Below are positions 35,472 to 45,400 of a stretch of 64,000 nucleotides of DNA, piece by piece. The first letter of the stretch is position 1. Each line of letters starts with the position of its first letter. The DNA is taken from NCBI GenBank assembly GCA_947495915.1, contig CANMAW010000009.1:1-64000 (forward strand), given 5' to 3'. The notes under the pieces are model-generated. The model saw nothing but the letters and a program-made list of their open reading frames with translations. It searched no databases and had not been told where the DNA came from. This stretch comes from Maribacter algarum (ex Lu et al. 2025) (nom. illeg.) (GTDB lineage Bacteria; Bacteroidota; Bacteroidia; Flavobacteriales; Flavobacteriaceae). The position numbers and the translations under genes are program-made.

Positions 35472-35488
35472 CACTCGCTAAACGCCAC

Positions 35489-35562
35489 GGTCTGGTAGTT
35501 CAGTTGGTTAGAATACCTGCCTGTCACGCAGGGGGTCGCGGGTTCGAGTCCCGTCCAGACCG
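35489..35562 (+). tRNA. tRNA-Asp (GTC)
   Basis: A 74-base cloverleaf. The acceptor stem is GGTCTGG/CCAGACC (35489-35495 with 35555-35561), discriminator G at 35562, anticodon loop CTGTCAC with anticodon GTC at 35523-35525, and T-loop GGTTCGAGTCC. The CCA end is not encoded. It has its own consensus promoter and terminator and marks the end of the core-gene block before the PUL. Confidence 0.97.
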
Positions 35563-35565
35563 CAA

Positions 35566-35595
35566 AAAGCCTCAACATATGTTGGGGCTTTTTTC
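35566..35595 (+). terminator. Terminator after tRNA-Asp
   Basis: AAAGCCTCAACA (35566-35577), loop TA, TGTTGGGGCTTT (35580-35591) with one wobble, followed by T residues. Confidence 0.88.
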
Positions 35596-36142
35596 TTTTT
35601 GAAAATTACAGACTTTTCTACATACAGCTAAAATGTTTTTCTTTGTGTTTTTTCTTGTTTTTTTCAGTTACCTTTTATGGATATCATGTAGTTTAATAAT
35701 TCTCAGTTTTGATTTGTTTTCAACTGAACGGTCGCTATTATCTTATTTTGTTGGTTAAGCCTAAAGGCATTTTTAAATATATGTTGAGAATTTAAAGCGC
35801 AGTAGGTTGGTGCTATTGTCGGCAGTTAGTTAAAGATGATTTGATTTGTAATATATCCAAACCACTACCTTTAAAAAGACAAAGACTATTGTACAGCAAA
35901 TATTGTAGTCGCTTTAAGGAGTTAATTTGAATACGTTGATAGTTATTGTGAATTCTATTTAAAAATACACTATAAATATGCGACCCATCTTATTCTTAAT
36001 TTAGGAGTGACACTAAAGATCAGGTTCGTTTATTTGTAAATCAAGATTTGAAACGATTGAATTATGTTTTGAGAAAATTTTAAATAGGCAGTTTGTTGTA
36101 GAATAATCTTGATAGTTTAACTTGGCGACGTTTGAGGTCAAA
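35596..36142. other. 547-base gene-free spacer between the core genes and the PUL
   Basis: AT-rich sequence without a credible open frame, RNA gene, repeat or integrase remnant that I can recognise. It separates the tRNA-Asp terminator from the 3' end of the PUL regulator and may be the boundary of an acquired segment. Confidence 0.6.
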
Positions 36143-37159
36143 TTATAAAGATCTTCTCAAGATGACTTTGGTTTCATTTGGTTTATGAACTCGCTCTCCA
36201 CTAAGAATCATGCGGGCTGTCTCTTCTCCCATTTTTTTGAAATCAGTACTGATTACTGTAATGCCTCCATCTAAAACCTCCTTGGCGGGAGTATCATTAT
36301 AACTTATTAGTCCAATTTGCTTGCCTAACTCCCATTTTTTAGACCTGACCATTTTTATTATTTCCACCATATCTCGGTCATAAGCATCTATCGTGATATA
36401 AAGGTTGCCTTCAGTTAAGTCTTTACGCTTTAAATTATGATGAACCTCTCCTTGCAATTGATGTTCTTTACAGAATCTATTAAAACCTATTCTTACAGAA
36501 TTCCCATGTGGTGAGTTTTCATGACTAATTAAAATTAACCTTGTGTACTTTTTTACAAGTACAACATTCTGAGAAAGTGCATCGAAGAGGTTATTTTCAA
36601 AATCTTGGTAGACCATTCCGTAACCTTTAGATAGTTTTGATTCATATTTATCTATGATTATCAATTTTTCAGGTGGAATCTTGTCAAGAACTTCGTATAG
36701 AATGCTATCTTCTTCAAGAAAGGTTGTTATAACAAAATGGGTATAGTTCTTTAGGTTCTGAAGAATAAGAGATTGTAAAATCTCAATGTTCTGATGATGA
36801 AAATACATGCTCACCTTTGCACGGTCACCTAGAAATTTTCGTAGCGAATTATATAGGTCCTCTTTAAAGGATGTGTACTTGTCAAGCATAAAAAAGACTC
36901 TAAACTCGGTTTGAGGAGAGGTGTCATTTACAAAGTAGCCTATCTTATCTATTGCTTTTACGATGCCTCGTTCACTAAGATGGTTTAAAGCTTTAAAAAC
37001 GGTTTCTCTACTGAAACTGAACTCTTCAGCCAATTTATTGACAGAAGGTAACTTCTGATCCATAATTAGCTTGCCTTGATCTATCTGATTGATAATGCTG
37101 TCAGAGAGTAAAAGATATTTTGGTCTTTTTGAGTTTTTCTCCAGCTTTAGATTTACCAT
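36143..37159 (-). CDS. GntR-type HTH regulator with LacI-like sensor domain
   Basis: A 338-residue regulator. The N-terminal GntR winged helix (about 12-77) has PKYLLLSDSIINQIDQGKL, QKLPSVNKLAEEFSFSRETV and FKALNHLSERGIVKAIDKIGYFV. The rest (about 85-335) resembles the periplasmic-binding-protein sensor of LacI-type factors (FVITTF, LILISHENSPHGNSVRIGF, GLISYNDTPAKEVLDGGITVISTDFKKMGEETARMIL). Such hybrids control sugar operons in Bacteroidota. It is divergent from susC, with a perfect 12-bp inverted repeat in the susC promoter region that I infer as its operator, and its effector is probably a sugar released by the PUL. A short motif ACCATA-GT-CTAG at 37155-37166 covers its own start codon. 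Confidence 0.88.
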   Translation of the reverse strand: MVNLKLEKNSKRPKYLLLSDSIINQIDQGKLIMDQKLPSVNKLAEEFSFSRETVFKALNHLSERGIVKAIDKIGYFVNDTSPQTEFRVFFMLDKYTSFKEDLYNSLRKFLGDRAKVSMYFHHQNIEILQSLILQNLKNYTHFVITTFLEEDSILYEVLDKIPPEKLIIIDKYESKLSKGYGMVYQDFENNLFDALSQNVVLVKKYTRLILISHENSPHGNSVRIGFNRFCKEHQLQGEVHHNLKRKDLTEGNLYITIDAYDRDMVEIIKMVRSKKWELGKQIGLISYNDTPAKEVLDGGITVISTDFKKMGEETARMILSGERVHKPNETKVILRRSL

Positions 37160-37349
37160 AGTCTAGCACTTATTATGATTTAGCATAAACCGTTAAAATA
37201 CGAATTCTTAGGCCTTTTTGTATAGAAAAGTTTTCAAAAAAAGGACCAAGTATTTACAAACTGAAATGTGAAATGCATAGAAAAGCATGATTTAAATTGG
37301 GTAATTCTCGGTTTAAAGCTATCATTTTTGAATTTTAATAAAAAAAAAG

Positions 37350-37380
37350 TTGCAAGTGTTAATGGTATGTTATTTATTTG
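37350..37380 (+). promoter_or_regulatory. Candidate susC promoter
   Basis: TTG at 37350-37352 and TTTATTTG at 37373-37380, one mismatch from TAnnTTTG, with a 20-base spacer. The -7 element lies inside the inverted repeat, so binding there would block transcription. Confidence 0.45.
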
Positions 37381-37393
37381 CAATAACATACCA
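37363..37393. promoter_or_regulatory. Perfect 12-bp inverted repeat, probable operator of the GntR-type regulator
   Basis: TGGTATGTTATT (37363-37374), a 7-base spacer TATTTGC, then AATAACATACCA (37382-37393). It covers the candidate -7 box of susC and lies about 70-100 bases before its ATG. An identical arrangement was not found elsewhere in the window, but a degenerate relative occurs near 62712-62732. Confidence 0.75.
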
Positions 37394-37409
37394 GACTAGA
37401 CCATACTAG
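37390..37409. repeat. Tandem 10-bp direct repeat next to the operator
   Basis: ACCAGACTAG followed directly by ACCATACTAG, with one base different. The 10-base period places both on the same DNA face. It shares ACCA with the end of the inverted repeat. Confidence 0.65.
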
Positions 37410-37464
37410 ATATTGTGTATGAAAATGAGTAAACTTTAAAGAACAACCACCTAAACTCTAGCTT

Positions 37465-40400
37465 ATGAAAAAATTAATTCTAGTTTTTGCGTTAGCCCTT
37501 TTCGGGTTTGTGCAGGTTCAGGCACAACAACAAGTGTCAGGTTCCATTGTTGATGATCAAGGCGTGCCTTTGCCTGGCGCGAATGTATTATTAAAAGGCA
37601 CTAATATTGGAACTCAAAGTGATTTTGACGGCATCTATAGTATTGAAGCCGAGCAAGGCCAAACCCTTGTATTTTCTTACATTGGCTTTCAGTCACAAAG
37701 TATAACTGTCGGTTCTTCTGCCACGATTAACGTAACTATGCAAAGTGATGCTTCACAATTGGAGGAAGTGGTCGTAGTTGGTTACGGAACTCAAAAAGAA
37801 GTGAACCTGACCGGTTCTGTGGAAGTTGTAAAGGCTGAAGAGATTACTAGGCAACCTGTGGCACAAGCATCACAGGCACTTGCTGGTTTGGTGCCCGGGC
37901 TTACAGCTGTTCAATCAAGTGGTCAACCCGGTGCAGATGATGCCACGTTAAGAATTAGGGGTATCGGTACCCTTGGTAATGGTAGAAAAAACAATCCATT
38001 AGTTTTGATTGACGGTATACCTGATGATATAAATGGTCTTGACCCGAATGATATAGAATCTATCTCTGTATTAAAAGATGCCGCAGCGGCAGCTATCTAT
38101 GGTTCAAGGGGGGCAAATGGCGTTGTTTTGGTCACCACTAAAAGAGGACGAAAAGGAGTAATTCAGACTAGCTATAATACTTATGTGGGCGTTCAAAATC
38201 CTACTCAAAATCTTGATTTTTTAGGAGCCCTTGAATATATGGAGGCATTTAATGATGCTATTCCAGATAGTTTTTCAGATGAAACTTTGAATCAATATAG
38301 AAATGGTGTTGGAGTTGGTACCGATGCGCTTCCAGATACCGATTGGGTAGACTTACTTTTCTCGGAAATGGGATTACAACACTACCATAGTCTTGGTGTA
38401 AGAGGAGGTTCTGAGAAAGCAAGAGTTGGTGGGTCAGTGTCATATCTTGATCAAGAAGGTAATATTCCAGGTTTTAAGTTTAAAAGATATTCAGGTAGAT
38501 TCAATACCGATTTTAAAATTAGCGATAAATTAGATTTAACCTTCGATTTAAACTTTAGAAGGGAAATTAGAAGACAACCAAGAGAACTAAATGTAATCAC
38601 CCGTCAGGCTTATAGATTACAGCCGCTATTTACTGCAATCAATGACGATGGAAGTTGGGGAGCAGGTTTTAACGGAAGTAACCCTGTTGCTTTGGTAAAC
38701 ACAAGTTCTTTAGATGAAAGGATCACTAATTACTTCAGAGGAATCATTAAGGCTTCTTATAGTCCTATTGATGAATTGTCTTTTACCGCTTCATACGCTC
38801 CGCAATATACCGATACCGATCGAGATGCATTTGTAGCAGGTTGGGTTTTTAAAGAGAATTCAGATGCTGAACCTGATACCCGTTTGGTTGATCAAAATAA
38901 TCTTACAAAAAGTACAGCGGAGGTATTTACGGAAAATTTCAACTTTCTAATAAATTTTAACAAAGACTATGGTGACCACAACCTTTCTGCTTTAGCCGGT
39001 TATGAATTTATAAAAACAGAATCTGAAAACTGGCAGGCATTTAGAAGAACATTTGTGGTTCCAGAATTTAGAACTTTGAATAATGGTGATGCTGAAACCT
39101 CTACAAATAGCGGTTCTGCGACATTGTTCGGTTTGGAGTCCGTTTTTGGAAGACTAAATTATTCGTATGCTGATAAGTATTTATTCGAAGCTAATGTAAG
39201 AAGGGATGCTTCTTCAAGATTCGGCCCTGATAACAGGTCACAAACTTTTCCATCATTTTCTGCAGGGTGGGTAGTCTCAAATGAAAAATTCTTCCCTGAG
39301 AATGATTTTATAACCTTCTTAAAACTTAGATCTTCTTGGGGTCAATTGGGTAATCAAGAAATCTTTACCACTGATGCTAACGGAAATCCTGTCGCACAGA
39401 ATTTTATTTATGCATCTCAATTTGGTCTCGGAAATGCTAACGCAGTTTTGGGAGGTTCTTCACAGGTTGGAGGAGCCCAAACGCAATTGGCTAACCCAGC
39501 TTTGATTTGGGAGACAGGAGAAAACTTTAATGTAGCTGCTGATGTCAATTTCTTTAAAAACAAATTGAAATTAACGGCTGAATACTATGTGAGAACTACA
39601 AAAGATATTATTCTTCAAATAGGTACATTACAGCCTAGTCAAGGTTTTGCAGTGCCATTTAGAAATGCAGGTAATATGGAGAACAAGGGGGTAGATATTT
39701 CGTTAGATTGGAGTGATAACATAGGAGGGTTTAACTATGGTTTCACTGCTTTCTTTTCTAAATTTGATAACCAAGTGTCATCTCTTGCTGATGGATTGCA
39801 AGAGTTGCCACCAGGGCAAACCATACAAAGAGTCGGAGAACAAACTAGTTCTATTTTCGGTCTAAAAACAGATGGTCTATACCAAGAAAGTGATTTTTCT
39901 AATGGAGCCTTAAATACGAACTTACCTGTACCACAATTTGGACAAGTTGCCCCTGGAGATATTAAATACATCGATTTCAATGAGGATGGTATAATTAACA
40001 ACGATGACAGAACGATTATAGGAAGCACATTTGCAGATACGAACTGGGGGGTTGACTTTTTTGCTTCTTTTAAGAATTTCGATTTATCAGCATCTGTAAT
40101 TGGGGAAAGCGGTAGAGATGTAGTTCTACAAGGAGATGCTGGATGGTCTTTTTTCAATGCAGGAAAAATACAGCGGTGGCAAACCGATTACTGGACTCCA
40201 CAGAATACTGATGCTCCGTATCCTCGTGCGTTTGTTGAGAGTAGTTCCCCGAACTGGAGAATTAATGAGACTTGGTTGTTCGATGGGTCATATACTAGAC
40301 TTAGAAATGTAACATTGGGGTATAAGTTCCCAACAGATCTACTAGATAAACTAAATCTAACCAATTTAAGACTCTACATAAGTGGTCAGAATTTATTAAC

Positions 40401-40509
40401 TTTTGACAATATGCCAGATGGCATAGACCCTACCGTACCCGATTTCACAACGGGTGGTTTTTACCCAGTATTAGAAGTATATACTATGGGATTATCAGTT
40501 GGATTTTAA
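37465..40509 (+). CDS. SusC-like TonB-dependent outer-membrane transporter
   Basis: A 1014-residue receptor. It has a signal peptide (ending VQAQQ), a carboxypeptidase-regulatory-like domain (about 23-97, GSIVDDQGVPLPGANVLLKG), a TonB box/plug start (EEVVVVGYGTQKEVNLTGSV, about 97-118), a plug with LIDGIPDDINGLDPNDIESI and AAIYGSRGANGVVLVTTKRG, and a 22-strand-type barrel ending GLSVGF. It takes oligosaccharides across the outer membrane, powered by TonB, with the SusD partner encoded 20 bases later. As first gene of the PUL it is probably the most highly expressed. The cargo is inferred from the enzymes downstream. Confidence 0.97.
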   Translation: MKKLILVFALALFGFVQVQAQQQVSGSIVDDQGVPLPGANVLLKGTNIGTQSDFDGIYSIEAEQGQTLVFSYIGFQSQSITVGSSATINVTMQSDASQLEEVVVVGYGTQKEVNLTGSVEVVKAEEITRQPVAQASQALAGLVPGLTAVQSSGQPGADDATLRIRGIGTLGNGRKNNPLVLIDGIPDDINGLDPNDIESISVLKDAAAAAIYGSRGANGVVLVTTKRGRKGVIQTSYNTYVGVQNPTQNLDFLGALEYMEAFNDAIPDSFSDETLNQYRNGVGVGTDALPDTDWVDLLFSEMGLQHYHSLGVRGGSEKARVGGSVSYLDQEGNIPGFKFKRYSGRFNTDFKISDKLDLTFDLNFRREIRRQPRELNVITRQAYRLQPLFTAINDDGSWGAGFNGSNPVALVNTSSLDERITNYFRGIIKASYSPIDELSFTASYAPQYTDTDRDAFVAGWVFKENSDAEPDTRLVDQNNLTKSTAEVFTENFNFLINFNKDYGDHNLSALAGYEFIKTESENWQAFRRTFVVPEFRTLNNGDAETSTNSGSATLFGLESVFGRLNYSYADKYLFEANVRRDASSRFGPDNRSQTFPSFSAGWVVSNEKFFPENDFITFLKLRSSWGQLGNQEIFTTDANGNPVAQNFIYASQFGLGNANAVLGGSSQVGGAQTQLANPALIWETGENFNVAADVNFFKNKLKLTAEYYVRTTKDIILQIGTLQPSQGFAVPFRNAGNMENKGVDISLDWSDNIGGFNYGFTAFFSKFDNQVSSLADGLQELPPGQTIQRVGEQTSSIFGLKTDGLYQESDFSNGALNTNLPVPQFGQVAPGDIKYIDFNEDGIINNDDRTIIGSTFADTNWGVDFFASFKNFDLSASVIGESGRDVVLQGDAGWSFFNAGKIQRWQTDYWTPQNTDAPYPRAFVESSSPNWRINETWLFDGSYTRLRNVTLGYKFPTDLLDKLNLTNLRLYISGQNLLTFDNMPDGIDPTVPDFTTGGFYPVLEVYTMGLSVGF

Positions 40510-40529
40510 TTGTTTAAAAAATTGAAAAA

Positions 40530-42329
40530 ATGAAAAGAATTAAATTATTTGCTACATGCTGTCTTTTAGTTCTGGCTTTTGCCAGCTGTGAAGACGAAGT
40601 TTTAAATTTAACAGACCCAGGCACACCTAATAGCTCTGCCTTTTTATCTACTGAGAATGAATTGGAAGTAGCATTAGTGGGTATTTATGAGGAATTAAAT
40701 TATGTAAATGCAACCCCTTTTCCGCAGGTTCTAGATCATGCTACCGATTTAGGTTTTAGTCGTGGTAATGTCGCGGAAACTGCGACAGTAACAACTGGTG
40801 GGCTCACCTCAACCAATGGAATTGTAACTGGTTTTTGGGGTAATTTTTATAGAGGTATTCAAAGAGCCAATACCTTATTGGCTAACATGGATAGAGCCAA
40901 AGAAAATACACAACCCGAAAGATTTGATGAAATACGGGCAGAAGCACTGTTTCTTAGATCATTGTTCTACAGCTATTTAATTGAACTTTACGGCGATGTG
41001 CCATTTCATAATGAAATAACGGTTTCTAGTGAAGACGCGTTACCAAGAACTCCTAAATCAGAAATCGTTGCCAATATAATAAGTGATTTAGAGATTGCAG
41101 TTGAATTACTGCCATTAACTCCAGCTGAAACCGGTAGAACTTCTGCCACAACCGCGAATTTATTGATTGCAAGAATAGCTCTATACAATGGTGATTATAC
41201 CTTGGCAGCGCAGAAAGCCCAAACAGTTATGAATGCAGGTATCACTTTGGCTAATGATTATGAATCATTATTTACAGCGGGTGGCATTAACGAACCTGAA
41301 GTGTTACTTAGTTTGCAATATGTAACAGGTGTAAAGGTTCATGGTTTAGCGGTTAGACAAGGTACGAGGTTTGGTGGTTGGTGCCAATTTGTACCTGCGC
41401 AACAAACATTAGATACTTATGAAACCGTAAACGGTTTGCCTATAGACGAAGATCCAACTTTTGATCCAGCTAATCCTTTTGAAAATAGAGACCCTCGATT
41501 AAAAGCTTCTATTGCTGTTCCAGGAGAAGTTTGGACTGGACATATTATAGAAACACACAGTGATAGCTTGGCAACTTGGAAGATTGAAAATGGAGTGAAA
41601 TCTGAAAGGGTTTATAATCCAAACTCTACCAATCCTGCTGGCGTCACTATAGTTGATCCAATCAGTGGTAACGAATTCTCCTCGGGAGGAGCGAATCGTT
41701 TCGTGTCTTTTACAGGGTATTTCTGGAAAAAATTCTCTGACGAACCAACATTGAACCAAGAAACAGGTCTATGGGCGGGTGCAGCCGAACATCCTGTTAT
41801 TTTAATGAGAGCCACCGAAGCGCTGTTGATTTACGCAGAAGCTAAAATAGAAGCCAATCAAATAGACCAATCTGTGTTAGATGCCATTAATGCGGTAAGG
41901 GAAAGAGCTTATAACGGATCAGGAATTACTTATCCTGCGGTTACAACAACAGATCAAGGTGAGCTGCGAAAAATTGTGCGAAGAGAACGAAAAGTAGAAT
42001 TTGCAGATGAAGGTCTTCGTTTATTCGATATCAGAAGATGGGGAGTTGCAGATAAATTGATGAACACCACTTTGTTCGGAAGTCCGGCTAATGGCTTTAG
42101 CAAAATTGGTGGAGATTTGGGATTTGTGCCTAGTATTGATGAAGATGGATTTGTTGTATATGCCGGAGCACCATCTCAACCCAGAGTAGAGAAAGGTAAT
42201 TTAGATTATAGAGAGCTTGAGGTGAGAGTCTTTAATCCTAATAGAGATTATTTGTGGCCTATACCCGATGCTGAAATACAAGCTGCGGCTAGTAGTGGTC
42301 TTGAAATACCCCAAAACCCCAATTACTAA
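40530..42329 (+). CDS. SusD-like surface glycan-binding lipoprotein
   Basis: A 599-residue SusD/RagB protein with lipid-modified Cys20 (LLVLAFASCEDE). It has the family's TPR-like helical core (FWGNFYRGIQRANTLLANMD, EIRAEALFLRSLFYSYLIELYGDVPF near 130-155) and the C-terminal SusD signature (RRERKVEFADEGLRLFDIRRWG near 485-507). It caps SusC and binds the incoming oligosaccharide at the cell surface. It is separated from SusC by 20 bases, and followed by a strong hairpin before the next gene. Confidence 0.97.
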   Translation: MKRIKLFATCCLLVLAFASCEDEVLNLTDPGTPNSSAFLSTENELEVALVGIYEELNYVNATPFPQVLDHATDLGFSRGNVAETATVTTGGLTSTNGIVTGFWGNFYRGIQRANTLLANMDRAKENTQPERFDEIRAEALFLRSLFYSYLIELYGDVPFHNEITVSSEDALPRTPKSEIVANIISDLEIAVELLPLTPAETGRTSATTANLLIARIALYNGDYTLAAQKAQTVMNAGITLANDYESLFTAGGINEPEVLLSLQYVTGVKVHGLAVRQGTRFGGWCQFVPAQQTLDTYETVNGLPIDEDPTFDPANPFENRDPRLKASIAVPGEVWTGHIIETHSDSLATWKIENGVKSERVYNPNSTNPAGVTIVDPISGNEFSSGGANRFVSFTGYFWKKFSDEPTLNQETGLWAGAAEHPVILMRATEALLIYAEAKIEANQIDQSVLDAINAVRERAYNGSGITYPAVTTTDQGELRKIVRRERKVEFADEGLRLFDIRRWGVADKLMNTTLFGSPANGFSKIGGDLGFVPSIDEDGFVVYAGAPSQPRVEKGNLDYRELEVRVFNPNRDYLWPIPDAEIQAAASSGLEIPQNPNY

Positions 42330-42380
42330 AATTCAAGTTGAGTTAGAACGTTGAATAATTATTTAGTTTGAGTTAGTTTT

Positions 42381-42407
42381 TATAGGGGGCGATTTTCGCC
42401 TCCTATA
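42381..42407 (+). terminator. Strong hairpin after susD, probable attenuator or processing site
   Basis: TATAGGGGGCGA (42381-42392), loop TTT, TCGCCTCCTATA (42396-42407): a 12-bp stem with one G-U wobble, followed by TATTTTC. The next gene is in the same direction 30 bases later, so this may reduce read-through or stabilise the susCD message. Confidence 0.75.
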
Positions 42408-42437
42408 TATTTTCATCAAAAAGTGTTGACAAAAAAG

Positions 42438-45400
42438 ATGTTACTGAAAAAAGCTTTTATTTTAACTATAGGGCTTTTCCTATTTATAGCTACAGGCTGC
42501 AGAAATTCTGGCAAAAATAATGCAGAGGCAGAAAATAACGATCTGTCGAACATGCAATTATTCGAGGTCATGAGAGACTCAGCCACAAATATCACCTTCG
42601 CCAATAATGTGAGAGAAATTGCTCAAATGAATGCATTAAACTATGATTATATGTATAATGGGGCTGGCGTATCTGTGGCAGATTTTAACAAAGATGGGTT
42701 AATTGATATCTATTTTGTTTCTAATCAGCAAAGCAATAAGTTATATGTAAACAAGGGTAATCTAAAATTTGAGGATGTAACAATTACCTCGAACACCAAG
42801 GGCACGCAAGGGTTCTCAACGGGTTCAACCGTGGTAGACATAAACTCAGACGGACTATTAGATATTTATATTTGCAAATCAGGTCCATTTATTGACACTC
42901 AACCCAGAAAAAATGAGCTATATGTTAACCAAGGTGTTAATAAAGAAGGTGTGCCAATCTTTAAAGAGTCAGGTGAAGAGTACAATTTAGACCTCGCCCA
43001 TTTTTCAACACAGGCCGCATTCTTTGATTATGACAAAGATGGTGACTTAGATATGTTCTTGATAAATCACAATACAGACACAAAAGTACTCTACGACCTT
43101 GACCATTTGAAAAAAAGAAAATCGCCACTTACTAGTGATCGCCTTTTCAGAAATGATAATGGTAAGTTTCATGACGTTTCCGATCTAGCAGGTTTAATCA
43201 ATGATGCTATCGGTTTTGGTCTAGGTCTTAGCATAGGAGATCTGAACAATGATAACTGGCCAGATGTTCTGGTTGGTCAAGATTTTGCCTCAAAAGATAG
43301 AATGTATATTAATAAAAAAGATGGTACGTTCGAGGAGGTAATGAACAAAGCGACCGGCCATATTTCTAATTTTTCCATGGGCAATGATATTGCTGATTTC
43401 AACAACGATGGATGGATGGACTTTATGACACTTGATATGGTCTCTGAAGACAACTACGGCATAAAGACAAGTATGAGTGGTATGAACCCAGAAAGATTCA
43501 ATAATCTAGTAAAAAAGGGATTTCATTACCAATATATGTACAATGCCTTACAACTGAACAATGGCACTCGAGCAAACAATAATATCCCTTTATATTCAGA
43601 TGTAGCGTTTATCTCTGATGTCTCTAATACCGATTGGAGCTGGGCCCCATTGTTTTTAGATATGGACAATGACGGCGATAAAGATCTTTTGGTCACAAAC
43701 GGTATAAAACGCGATTTCAGAAATGTTGATTTTATTCATTTTCGTCAAAGAAAAGAAGCTGAATTCGATGAGAAGCTAACTGAAGTTCCAGATAATGTAA
43801 AGGCTTTGCTTGAAAGACAACGGGATGAGCAAATAATTATGAAAATGCCACCCAGAAAAAAAGAAAACTATTTTTATGAAAATAAAGGAGACTTGTCATT
43901 TGAAAAAAAGAACGGTTCATGGTTTTCCGATAAGTTGACCGCTTCTAACGGGTCATCCTATGCAGATCTTGATAATGATGGTGACCTAGATATTATAATT
44001 AATAATATGGATGATAAAGCCGTCATCTATAAAAATAATAGTGTAGAACTTGGTAGAGGGAATTACTTAAAAGTACAATTAGAAGGCCCTGATAAAAACC
44101 CTGACGGTATAGGTGCAAGAATCAAGATGAAAACTAAAAATGGAGATCAAACCGCTGAACAATATCTAACCCGAGGATTTCAATCTTCGGTTTCCAGAGT
44201 TATTCATTTTGGACTGGGTGATCAAAAGGAGGTTGATGAAATTGAAGTGACATGGCCAGACGGAAGTTTTTCCACCTTAAGTGAGCCCGAAATAAATCAA
44301 ACTCTAACATTGAAACACTCTACTTCATTTTTTAAAAAGAAAGGAAATGAGAAACTTAAGACCATTTTTAGTGATATCACTAAAAATATAGGCTTGAAAC
44401 ACAAAACCCTACAGAACCCATTTGAAGATTTTGACAGAGAAGTACTATTACCACACAAAATGTCAGAGGAGGGTGCAGCCCTTGCTATTGGTGATGTTAA
44501 CAATGATGGGTTTGACGATGTCTTTATTGGCGGTGCTAAAGACCATGCAGGAGCAATTTATTATCAAGATTCAATAGGCAAATTTACCCCAACCAGTAAC
44601 ACCATGTTCTTAAAAACAAAGGCTTTTGAAGATGTTGATGCGGCGTTTTTCGATGTCGACAATGACAATGATCTAGATTTATATGTGGTGAGTGGTGGTA
44701 ATGAATACGAATTTAATTCTTCGTATTATACTGATAGGCTTTATTTGAATGAAAATGGCAAATTCACGTTTGTAGAAAATAAAGCAATGAAATCATTAAA
44801 ATCTAGCGGCGCTGTTGTTAGGCCTTATGATTTTGATCAAGATGGCGATGTAGACCTGTTCGTAGGAGGCCGTCAAAATCCAGGAAAATATCCGTACCCA
44901 GGTACCAGTGTCTTACTACGCAATGATTCCTCTAATGGCAAAATTTTATTTACCGCCATAGAACATGATGAACTTAGTCAAATAGGAATGGTAACCGATG
45001 CGCAATGGGTAGATATTGATAATGATGGAGTTAAAGATTTGGTAGTTGTAGGCGAATGGATGCCGATCACTATCTTTAAGAATAATAGAGGAGACCTTAT
45101 CAATCAAACTAAAAATTCAGGCCTTGCTAAAGATGTTGGTTGGTGGTTCAGTCTAGAGCCAGCCGATTTTGATAATGACGGTGACGTAGATTTCATAGTG
45201 GGAAATCTGGGGCTCAACAGCAAATATAAAGCGTCTTATGAAGGCACATTTCAAGTTTATGCCAATGATTTTGACGATTCAGGTAGCTTAGATATCGTTT
45301 TGGGTTACCATCAAGATGGAAAACAGTATCCGTTGAGAGGTAGAGAATGTAGCTCACAACAAATGCCGTTTATTAAACAAAAATTCCCTAGTTACCACTC

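Larger units (their letters stand above)
37160..37464. other. 305-base divergent control region of the PUL
   Basis: No gene. It separates the leftward regulator from susC and contains the 12-bp inverted repeat and the tandem 10-bp repeat listed separately. A leftward promoter for the regulator was not recognised. Confidence 0.7.

Noticed and set aside
35489-35562. tRNA-Asp as a proven island attachment site
   Set aside because: No integrase and no duplicated tRNA 3' end was noticed in the window; kept only as a low-interest possibility.
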